Origin: Thalassiosira profunda
Taxonomy: Eukaryota; Bacillariophyta; Thalassiosirophyceae; Thalassiosirales; Thalassiosiraceae
Assembly (NCBI GenBank): GCA_036939355.1
Contig: JALLAP010001523.1
Coordinates: 1-22,793 of the forward strand
Length of the DNA: 22,793 nt
Direction: 5' to 3'
In this document: positions 8,757-16,755 of the stretch, piece by piece
How positions within the stretch are numbered: position 1 is the first letter of the stretch
Layout of the letters: every line of letters begins with the position of its first letter
Position numbers and translations under genes: made by a program
Notes under the pieces: model-generated
What the model was told of the DNA's origin: nothing
The model's database searches: none
The model's input: only the letters and a program-made list of their open reading frames with translations

Positions 8757-10228
8757 CTCTCGCAGCTGCGCAAGGGGAAGCTGAATCCCCAGTTCTTCCG
8801 GACGTGAGTGTGCCTCGTCTCGTTTCGTTGCATCTCTATCTCTGCCTTTGCAAGTTCGCTCACGTCACGTGTCCATTCTCTCTGCACAGCAAATCGTCGC
8901 AGGAAATCCTGGCGAACACGAAGCGGCGGTTCTGCTTCGACCTCGATGGCACGCTGGTGTCCTTCCCGACGATTGCTAGGGACTATAACTCCGTCCGTCC
9001 CATCGAGAGCAACATCAAGCTCGCCCAGGAACTCCACGCGGCGGGCCACACGATCATCATCCAGACGGCCCGGCGCATGAAGACACACGGCGGGAACGTG
9101 GCGGGAGTGATTGCGGACATTGGCAAGCTTACGATTGAAACGCTTGAGAAGTATTCTATTCCCTACGACGAATTAGTGTTTGGCAAACCGCACGCGGACG
9201 TGTACATCGACGACAACGCCATCCACGCGCAGATGAACACCTTCAAAGAGATCGGGTGGATGCGCGGGGCCGGCGCGGAAATGGACGGGCACGAGGGATA
9301 CTGGGAGAAGCGTACGCTCGAGCCGGAGCCACAATCGGAAATGATCGATCCGCGCTCGTTCAACACCATCATGACGCTGGGCGACGTGGTGTACAAGTCG
9401 GGGCCGAAGAATATCATGCTGGGCGAGCGGTTCTTTTACGACAACGTCCCGAAGGAGCTTCAGGGCTACTTTCCGAAGCTTGTCCCGCACAATGAGGATA
9501 TCGACAAGGTCAATCCGGACGTTCTTCACCTTCACATGGAGTTGGTGCCGGGCGTCACGTTCTCGTCACTTTTGATGGGCAAGTGCATCACGCCGGGGCG
9601 TCTTGGGGCGCTCCTTCGCACGCTGCGGGTGTTGCACTCGCATCCCTTCGGCGAGGGCGTTGGAAAGAAGGTGGATCCCTCTTCGCTGTACTCCAACTAC
9701 GCGCCAAAGGTGGCGGACCGGTACGAAAAGTATCAATCAGTCTACAGCAAGCTCGCGGATGATAACATTGGTCGGGATTACGACATTGTCGTGAAATACC
9801 TTGAAGAGTACGCCGAAGAGGGCCGGGCGTGTGCGTCAAAGGTGGTGCACGGAGATCCGGTGTTCACCAACATTATCCTGACAAAGGAGAACACCATCAA
9901 GCTCATCGATATGCGCGGCAGCCTCGGAGATACTCTGACGTTGCAGGGCGATGCAGCGTATGATCTGGGCAAGGTCTACCAGTCCATCCTGGGATACGAC
10001 TTATTGCTGCACAACGACAAAATCACGGAGAAGGAAGCGGTCTTCTGCGCCGAAATGGAAGAGATATTCTGGGCGTTCGTCGAGGACAACTACCCTTCCG
10101 TCCGGCAAAACGACATCAAGATGATCACCGCGTCTCTGTACTTCTCGCTCATTCCGCTGCACGAGGGATCGAAGGGGCGTGGGTTCTTCGGTGCCTGCCA
10201 CAAGATAATTGAAAGTATGGGGTCGTGA
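8757..10228 (+). CDS. HAD phosphatase (EcbF/BcbF-like) plus APH-type kinase: 3' part of the NTase fusion enzyme
   Basis: Exon end 8757-8803, intron 8804-8889 (GTGAGT...GCACAG), then exon 8890-10228. Joined to the exons at 3867-4740 it makes one frame of 704 aa. Right after the transferase comes a HAD domain: FDLDGTL (motif I), IIIQTARR (motif II), FGKPHADVYIDDNA (Lys and the acidic motif). It resembles the capsule-biosynthesis phosphatase family TIGR01689. The last 300 residues are an aminoglycoside/choline-kinase fold with HGDPVFTN (catalytic HGDxxxxN) and IDMRG (metal-binding DxRG). The combination suggests synthesis of an activated sugar or alcohol for a surface glycan or lipid; the substrate is unknown. 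In bacteria the activities are usually separate capsule-locus genes, so fusion and perhaps ancient transfer are inferred. Confidence 0.88.
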
Positions 10229-10663
10229 AGCAGTTTTGTCGGTTAGTATGATGTGAGCACGATGTTGATCGAGACGTTTCGATGGGATAGGTACCTATTT
10301 GGCTGAAAGAGATAATTGAACAAAGCGAGATCAATCTCTTGAGCATGTGATGTATCGAACTGCTTGATTTGCTTGCTCTCTTTTGAGTATCTCCCTTCTA
10401 TCTTCAAGCTGACAGCCCAGACGTGTTCAGAGAGTAAGTTTGATGCATGTTGGCGTGAACTTAGTGAGGAGCTCTGTCCTTCTCCCTTCTAGCTTCGATA
10501 ACTGCGTTCTAAGACCACCAAGGTCCACCGTTTCTTGGTGAGCCGTTTCTTCTCTGGAATCCACGACTGGAGCCTCTCTCAAGTGCCACGTCACAAGATG
10601 GTGGAAGAGTGTCAGCTGTTTTTCGCCGCCTGCAAATCCGCTCATAAATTCACCACACCCAAC
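10229..10663. promoter_or_regulatory. Intergenic region, presumed promoter of the plastid protein gene
   Basis: 435 nt between tandem plus-strand genes. It is more AT-rich than the flanking coding sequence. In-frame ATG codons upstream of 10664 (for example at 10535) would add a non-signal N-terminus and are taken as leader. No motif stands out. Confidence 0.4.
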
Positions 10664-11332
10664 ATGAAGACCTCGCTCGCCTTCCTCGCCGCGGCCCTCA
10701 GCCTCGGGTCCTCCGCTGCCTTCGTCGCTCCCGGCACTGGGGCGGCCCGTCCCGCCAGCGCCCTCGCGGCCAAGAGTGACGGCGGCGATGGCGGCAAGAC
10801 CCTCGCTGCCTCCGCCCTCGCGGCCGCCTACATCCTCGGAGGTTTGGCCTCGGCCGATGCCGCCTTTGCAATGGAGGAAACCAACATGCCCACGTTCGCC
10901 GACTCGTCCTCCGTGGTGCTCGCGGCGCGATCGGGCGGGCGCGCTGGCGGCAGGGCGGCACCGCGCCGCGCGGCTCCTGCGGCGAGTAGGACGAAGGTGA
11001 TCAACCAGCGCACGACGGTGATTGCGCCTCCTCCGGTCGTCATGGGCGGCGGCTACGGATACGGAATGTACGGAGGAGGGTTTGGATACGACCCAACCCT
11101 GAGCCTGGGGCTCTCTGCCGTCAGTGCGATCGGCAATGGAATGCGCGAGGGCAGGCAAAATTCGATGATTGCTGAGGAGAGGGCGGAATTGCAGGCGTCC
11201 AAAGAGCGCGAGGCGGACATGGCGGCGCGGATCCGCCAACTGGAAATGATGCAAATGCAGCAGCAGGGCGCAATGCAGGGGCAGGGCGCGCCGGTGATCT
11301 ACGCCCAGCCTCCAGCGCAGCCCGCGCAGTAG
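10664..11332 (+). CDS. Plastid-targeted (probably thylakoid) Gly/Gln-rich protein of unknown function
   Basis: 222 aa, single exon. The start at 10664 is chosen because it places a signal peptide (MKTSLAFLAAALSLGSSAA) exactly at the N-terminus, followed by FVAPG, the plastid-import Phe of the ASAFAP motif. A second hydrophobic segment, AASALAAAYILGGLASADAA, ending in the AFA cleavage-like site near residue 67, suggests passage into or anchoring in the thylakoid; no twin arginine precedes it. The mature part has an Arg/Ala-rich patch (about 85-106), a Gly/Tyr/Phe stretch (GGGYGYGMYGGGFGYD), a helical charged region (MIAEERAELQASKEREADMA) and a Met/Gln tail. Similar unnamed proteins occur in heterokont algae as I recall; no enzymatic motif is present. 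Confidence 0.75.
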   Translation: MKTSLAFLAAALSLGSSAAFVAPGTGAARPASALAAKSDGGDGGKTLAASALAAAYILGGLASADAAFAMEETNMPTFADSSSVVLAARSGGRAGGRAAPRRAAPAASRTKVINQRTTVIAPPPVVMGGGYGYGMYGGGFGYDPTLSLGLSAVSAIGNGMREGRQNSMIAEERAELQASKEREADMAARIRQLEMMQMQQQGAMQGQGAPVIYAQPPAQPAQ

Positions 11333-11625
11333 ATAACCCTTTTGGAGCGGTGACTGTTGCATGGTGGTGAAATGGAATGTTTGCTAGAGAGGAGTTATCA
11401 AGGGGCTTGGCAGAACAACTGATTTTGGAATAAGCTGAGGTCAAAGTCATCTTGATTGCAGGTGCTGCTTAATGGAAAGAGATGGGATCGCTGTCGGAGG
11501 GTGAAGTCGCCATAAGATTAACAGGAGAATTCGAGTTATGTGGAATGCAACTTGTGCACACCAACGCGTAACATTTTATCTGGCAAACATCAGTTGGGTT
11601 GTCACATCTCTTTCTCTTGCAACCA

Positions 11626-12318
11626 TTACCACCATTTACTTTCCGGGTCGTTCAGAAACTTCACCTCCTCCGGCGTCGATTCCCGTCCCAAAATCTCGTT
11701 GCGGTAGGGATACCGCCCGAAGCGATCGATGATCGCCTTGTGTTGCTTGGCAAAATCGAGGCTGTGCTCCATCCCCGGCCTTTGGAACAGTTCCAAACTA
11801 CGCTCATGCACCCTCCTTGATTCAGAGTGCATGAAGGGCATGTACAGGAATGTTTGTTTCTGGGGATCCATCTCCTTGTCGAACCCATTTGCAATTGCCA
11901 CTTGCGCCAGCGTCAGCGCCATGGGATCCTGCGCAAATGCCCTCGGCGTATTGCGGTATATGTTGCGCGAGAACTGATCCAGCGTGATGATCTCGGCCAG
12001 CGCCCCATCGGCGTCGGTCCGCCAGCTGTCGAGTTCGCCGGCCGCGGCGCTCTCCAGGGTATCCTGAAAACGATCTCGAATCGTCTCATCCTGCGCGGCA
12101 TCTGAGCGGAACCAGTCCTCCATCGATAGATCCTCGAACCAAAATTTCAGCACATCTTTGGGCGACATTGCGGAACCGAGGCGGGTTGTTGATGTGCGGT
12201 GATGCGATGATGAGAAGCCGGGCGTGTTGATGTGCGTGCGTATCCTGTGCGGATGGACAAGCGCCCGGGATTGGTGCGCCACCGACAAGCCCTGCAGCCG
12301 CAGGAGTGACACGATCAT
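11626..12318 (-). CDS. DUF924 family protein with N-terminal extension
   Basis: 230 aa from ATG 12318. From residue 51 (MSPKDVLKFWFED) it matches the DUF924 family throughout: LDQFSRNIYRNTPRAFAQDP, FLYMPFMHSES, HERSLELF, FAKQHKAIIDRFGRYPYRNEILGRESTPEE. The family is helical, TPR-like, common in bacteria, and has no known reaction. The 50-residue extension (MIVSLLRLQGLSVAHQSRAL, then His/Arg/Thr-rich and lacking acidic residues) resembles a mitochondrial presequence rather than a plastid signal. Translation could also begin at 12168, giving the bacterial-length protein. The frame is intact and ends in KWW. It is divergent from the MYB membrane-protein gene. Confidence 0.88.
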   Translation of the reverse strand: MIVSLLRLQGLSVAHQSRALVHPHRIRTHINTPGFSSSHHRTSTTRLGSAMSPKDVLKFWFEDLSMEDWFRSDAAQDETIRDRFQDTLESAAAGELDSWRTDADGALAEIITLDQFSRNIYRNTPRAFAQDPMALTLAQVAIANGFDKEMDPQKQTFLYMPFMHSESRRVHERSLELFQRPGMEHSLDFAKQHKAIIDRFGRYPYRNEILGRESTPEEVKFLNDPESKWW

Positions 12319-12882
12319 CGAGCGTAGGAGTAGGAGCGGGTTGATGTTGGCTGCTTGGCAGGGGTTGCGGCTGCCGCGGCCGCGTAGGAAGTCGGTAGAG
12401 GCACCAAAGAATCTTTGGTGCTTGTCGAGGGGCGAGGCGGGCGAGGGGCAGGGGGAGAAAGATTTGCAGCATGCGACTAAACCCCACTAAACTACAATAG
12501 CGTAGGAACCAGTACATGTCTCGTACAATGAGGCGGATTTGTGATGGCTGAGTCGCAAAATCCGGCGCCGAAACTTTCACGGCGCCTTCACCCGAAATGC
12601 TATCCGTCGCCGAAACGTGATGGAGTTCGATTGGCACGGCCGGGTACCTAGTTGGGCAAGGCGGCAGAAGTCCATTGCTGTTGACGCAGGCGTTGGGTAG
12701 GACATTGCTGGGAGCTAGCCGTCGGCCGTCATAGCAGGAGGTAGAGGTGAGTGGCGTCGGCGTTGATGGTTGATGCATTGATGCTCGTGGCCGGCGGCGG
12801 CGTCTCCCTGCGAGGTTTGTTTGCCAATTGCAGCTAACGCATCTAATTGTTCCTCAATCTTCAGCAGCAAGCGCCATCGATC
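12319..12882. promoter_or_regulatory. Divergent promoter region with two perfect inverted repeats
   Basis: 564 nt between DUF924 (-) and the MYB membrane protein (+). It holds a perfect inverted repeat with 9-nt arms GCACCAAAG / CTTTGGTGC and a 3-nt centre at 12401-12421, and another with 7-nt arms GGCGCCG / CGGCGCC and a 9-nt centre at 12564-12586. A possible 5' UTR intron could end at the TCAG near 12860. No coding frame here resembles a protein. Confidence 0.5.
12401..12421. repeat. Perfect 21-nt inverted repeat
   Basis: Arms GCACCAAAG (12401-12409) and CTTTGGTGC (12413-12421) are exactly complementary around AAT. It lies 83 nt upstream of the DUF924 start codon at 12318 and 462 nt before the MYB gene. 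The symmetry suits a dimeric DNA-binding protein, or a hairpin in a leader. Confidence 0.6.
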
Positions 12883-15229
12883 ATGTCGTGCACGCCCACC
12901 TCCGCGCTCTCGCGGAGCCTCTCGCCCCTCTCGCCCAGCGACGAGAGCCGCTTCGTCCCCCGCGAATCCGTGGCGTCGGCCATCAACGAGCAGCACTTCA
13001 CGGCCGCCGAGAAGGCCGACAAGGGCGCCGACACCGGCGAGGATGCCCCTGAATCGGGCGTCAACATCGCCGAAGCCGTCGGCGCCGCTGGCCAAGCTGC
13101 CAGCAAGGAGCGCGCACAAGATGTGGACGACGAGAAGAGCGGCATCGTCGGGGCCACCATCTGCTTCACGCCCAAGCCCTCGCCCAAGTCCGGCCCGCGT
13201 CCCCCGCCGCTGTTCCGGGACGAGCTGCCCCGCATCGGCTCGCTCACGATCAACACCCACAGCGACGACTACATCGGGAGCATTGCCGCGGCGGGGAGCG
13301 GGTCCGGGCTCGTGGCGAGCAGCAAGATGGGCAGCGCGTCGATGCACGTGGCGTCGAGCCTCGACGGGCGGAGCACCACCGAGTACGAGCTGATCTCCAA
13401 GGGATCGATCGAGGTGGAGGATCTCATCTTGGAGGGCGAGGAGGACGGCGGGTACGGTGGATCTGGCGGCGCGAAGAGCGGCGGAGGCAANGGATCTCAT
13501 CTTGGAGGGCGAGGAGGACGGCGGGTACGGTGGATCTGGCGGCGCGAAGAGCGGCGGAGGCAACGTGACGCCGCTGGCCAGCTTGAGCCCCTGCGGCACG
13601 GTGCCCAGCCTGGACGAGGCGCCGCTCGAGGCGTTTACCGGTGTTGCGGAGTCGGAGGTGCCAGCTGAAATCAACCTGAAGGAGGATACGAGCCCCGACG
13701 ACGCCGCTGCGGAGGAAGAGCCGAAGTCGCCCAAAGTGGACAGCTCTCCGCTGCATCCGTTCAAGAACCTGCACAAGTACTGGGAGGCCAAGTCCACCAA
13801 CTTTGCGCACATGACCAAGAGCACCCTCGGTCGTTTCTTTGGCAAGGAGTCTGCCCAGGGCGCCGACGGTGATGTCGATGCTGACACCTCCGAGCAAGAT
13901 CCAGTCACCGAGGCTTCCGAAGATGCCACACCTGCTGTCGAGGCTGACGCTTCTGCTGATGCCATCGTCAAGACGTCATCCCTTCCTTTTGCCGCTGCGA
14001 AGGCCTACCTCTCTGGTCTCGCCGCTTCTGCGGCATCCTTCGTCGCGTCGGCCTTCCTTCTTCTCGCGATGCTCCTGCGCGGCAGCCTCTCGTCCTGGCT
14101 CGAAAGCATTTCCAACGCGGTGGGGCGCATTCTGCTCCGGAAGCGTCTTGTCGAGGCAGACAAAGCGCCGAGCAGCGACGCCCCTACCTCTGGAGCGGGC
14201 ACGGACGAGCCCCAGGAGCCTGAGGGCGTCAACCTGTCCAAGCTGTTTGCCGACGAGGCCAGGGAGAAGGAGAGCGAGGTTGGACTGGAGCAAGTGCCTG
14301 CTCAGCCAGCGGATGCGAAGGAGCCTGAGCTAGCCACTGCCACAGCCTTGGGCCACTCGAAGAAGGCCAGCCTGAACAAGATTGTCGACTTGGTCACCGG
14401 CTTCCTCGCTGCCCAGACGAAGAATGCCCTCGCCCTTCTGAAGACCAAGCAGGTTCTGCAAGTCTTGACGCCCCTCTTCGTCCTTGTCAACGTCTTCTTG
14501 CTCTGCGTCTACATGCTCCGCCGTGGAGCTGGAGTCGCGCATGAGGGCGAAAGCGGCATTCTCGGCGGTGTGTCTTTCGAGGAGGAAGATCTGAACTGTG
14601 CTCTGACTGAAGCTACCAGCTACGCTTCGATCCCCGTCTCGGAGCTCAACCTTTCGCCGACCTTTTCGGACGAAGATGCTTCGGCTCGTTCTGGGCCAAG
14701 CGTTTGGATGTGGATCTTTGGTGTCGTTGCGATCTTGATTGGCTGCGCGTTCGTGTTCAAGGCGAAGCTCTCTTCTCTTATCGTCAAACGCGAGGGATCG
14801 AGCACCGTCACGGGCATTTGGGCCGAGTTTGAGCACGAGCAGTTCCTCCGAGGATTCCGGGCGCACGGCAAGCGTTGGAAGCTGGTCAGTGCGTACGTGC
14901 CAACGCGTACTCCCACGCAAGTGAGGGCGCACGGCAGTTACTGGCTCAAGGTTCGCTCTCCGGATGGGATGAAGAAGTCTCGCAGGTCCTCTATTCCGGC
15001 CATGACTCCCGAACGCAGCTCTCTCGGTGCACCCGGCTCGGTGTCGTCGAGGAAGACAACGCCCAGAACGTCGAACAAGTCCAAAGCCGCGACGCCCAAG
15101 GGCATTTTGGTCGAGAAGCGCTTCAAGAACGTGACTCCTCGCAGCGAGGAAAGGGCGAAGAGGATGAAGAAGACCGAGGGTCCCATGTCGGATCCTCCCA
15201 AGCGGAGGGCGAGGATCAAGAACGCTTAG
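12883..15229 (+). CDS. Three-pass membrane protein with C-terminal MYB (SHAQKYF-like) domain
   Basis: Collapsing the 72-bp duplication and N at 13491 restores one 757-aa frame. Residues 1-340 are hydrophilic and low in complexity, with acidic and Ser/Pro-rich parts. Three hydrophobic helices follow: about 350-375 (ASFVASAFLLLAMLL), 498-522 (VLQVLTPLFVLVNVFLLCVY) and 580-603 (VWMWIFGVVAILIGCAFVF). Residues 619-668 form one MYB/SANT repeat: IWAEFEHEQFLRGFRAHGKRW, then VPTRTPTQVRAHGSYWLKV, matching the plant SHAQKYF class (TRTPTQVxxHAQKYF) with the SHAQKYF core altered. A basic Ser/Thr/Lys tail with KKSRRSS and KRRARIKNA may be a nuclear signal. The architecture suggests a membrane-held transcription factor, but only the domains are seen; the mechanism is inferred. 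Confidence 0.8.
13419..13563 (+). repeat. Exact 72-bp duplication around a single N (13491)
   Basis: 13419-13490 and 13492-13563 are identical base for base and separated only by N. The copy plus N adds 73 nt and shifts the frame of the surrounding coding region; dropping one copy and the N restores it exactly. This is two overlapping contig ends that were not merged. Confidence 0.93.
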
Positions 15230-15307
15230 ATGTATGTGAGATGGAGATCGGGCATTGCTATTTGATGCCAGTTGTTGTTTGGAGTATTATTTGTCGTCGG
15301 AGAAGAA

Positions 15308-15333
15308 GTTGGTTGAGCACGTTGGTTGAGCAC
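15308..15333 (+). repeat. Tandem 13-nt repeat
   Basis: GTTGGTTGAGCAC occurs twice back to back at 15308-15320 and 15321-15333 in the 3' region between the convergent MYB and DUF1499 genes. Confidence 0.8.
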
Positions 15334-15446
15334 ACAGTTGTTGGAAGTCAAGTACCTTGGATAGAAGTAATGAGTAAAGCTAGCAAGAGAAAGAATTGGA
15401 TGTCAACTCCTCCCTCGTGCCAACTCCCTCTTTTATGCCCACATCA

Positions 15447-16464
15447 TCAAATGCGTTTCGATCCTTCTTGTCTCATTCCAAGCTCGTCCCATCCCAGCTT
15501 ATCTCGAACCTTCTGCAGCCTATTCAAGTTACTGTTCTTGTCCGACACGGGTTGCGTTAGCGGGTAGACAAACACAGACGACCGCGAAACGCTCCGATAC
15601 AGCACGAGATTGTCGTCCGGCCGGAGCACAAACTCGATGTCGTCGTACGTTAGTCCGGGAGGATACTCTGTCGGAATTGTTGCGTGCAGATCTTTTGTTT
15701 TGCATCCATCCAATGCATTGCAACGCAGCCAAATCGTCAGTATCTGTAGAGTGAGTGTAGAACAGCAATCGATATCCAAAAGTCACGTACTTACATTCAT
15801 CCGTCAGCTCCACAATCTCCATACCGGCGCCGCTCACTGCAGTCACCAAACTCTTCCACGCTCTTTTGTTTTGTATTCCATGCATTGCAACGAAGACAAA
15901 TCGTCAGTATTTGCAGAGTGATGAGCGCACGAACAGCAATCGATATCCAATGGTCACGTACATTCTGGCATCGGACGTTTCTGTGAGGTACGTCCAGGGC
16001 GGCGAGAATCGAGATGGATTTCGCACGGCACTCGTGCTCACTCCATTTGCGGTGGCAGACACGCCGGAAAGCCGCCCATCCGCGTTGAATTGGCGCAGCT
16101 CTCCCGTGCACTCTACCACAGTGCGTGTAGGATTGGTGTCGGTTTTGCATCCCTTCCGCCCGGCCGACGTCGCCGCTTGGTTGGTGGGCACTTCTTGCAC
16201 TGCAAAGGCAGGCAGTGCGGGACCAACCAACAATGTTGCAAATGCCGCGAGAGATCGGAGGGCCTGGCGGCGACGGCGAGGATGCTCCTCGTGGCCATCA
16301 GCTGCGTCGACGGTGCATGCACCGAGAGGAATGCACCGTCGGCTGCCGATTTGCAGCGTCTGCAGACTTCCGCGGCAGCTAGATCTGGAACCCGTGAGCG
16401 AACCAGGCACCGCCAACGCCGAGGCGGCGCCCATGCATGCCAATGCGAGGAGCGCCCTCATCAT
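15447..16464 (-). CDS. Plastid (thylakoid lumen) DUF1499 protein
   Basis: Three exons, 16464-15962, 15862-15795 and 15691-15447, encode 271 aa. The splice choice rebuilds the DUF1499 family (PF07386): [18 protein letters not shown], then [28 protein letters not shown] across the second junction, then [18 protein letters not shown] and [14 protein letters not shown] ending near GWDEL. The N-terminus ([20 protein letters not shown]) is a signal peptide with an ASA-type plastid motif. [19 protein letters not shown] followed by PALPAFA is a twin-arginine-like lumen signal. The family is common in cyanobacteria and plastids, function unknown. The two introns (15961-15863 and 15794-15692) are clearly homologous to each other. 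An inverted repeat with 11-nt arms (16308-16341) lies in the transit-peptide region. Confidence 0.9.
15692..15794 (-). mobile_element. Introner-like intron, copy 2 (103 nt)
   Basis: Phase-1 intron beginning GTAAGTACGTGAC and ending CAAAACAAAAG. It aligns with the 99-nt intron of the same gene over nearly its whole length, roughly four-fifths identical by eye. Its donor is shifted 4 nt upstream relative to the aligned GTACGT. Confidence 0.65.
15863..15961 (-). mobile_element. Introner-like intron, copy 1 (99 nt)
   Basis: Phase-2 intron beginning GTACGTGACC and ending AACAAAAG. It shares long blocks with the next intron of the same gene: TTGGATATCGATTGCTGTTC, ATACTGACGATTTG, CGTTGCAATGCAT and CAAAACAAAAG. 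The shared CTGAC may be the branch point. The exons next to the two introns share nothing beyond a GAAT just before each donor. Confidence 0.65.
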
Positions 16465-16755
16465 CTTCGTCACTGCCAACCCACAATGAGCAACTGCGTG
16501 TCGCCGCACGGACAAGACATCGCCTTGCTCGACGGCGACGACCGACGACGGACGGTCTGACTAAAATGAGTGGCTAGGAAGCTTGCTGGACATCCCTCTC
16601 CGCCCGAGCTCCCCCAACCCCCAGCTGTCCGTGCCCCAGCACTCCGCCGAAGCGAAGGCGGTGCATCGTTGGTCGAAAGAGAAGTCCGGCGCCTGATGAG
16701 GAGCTGCTGCGCTGCATAGAGGCTACATTAACACGCTCAAAGAAACACAGTTGCA

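Noticed and set aside
10427..11362. 311-codon minus-strand open frame
   Set aside because: It is the antisense shadow of the GC-rich plastid protein gene at 10664-11332, with Arg/His/Gly-rich composition and no recognisable motif.
12715..13971. Long minus-strand frame across the N at 13491
   Set aside because: Antisense to the MYB membrane-protein gene, Ala/Arg/Gly-rich, and the frame depends on the artefactual duplication.
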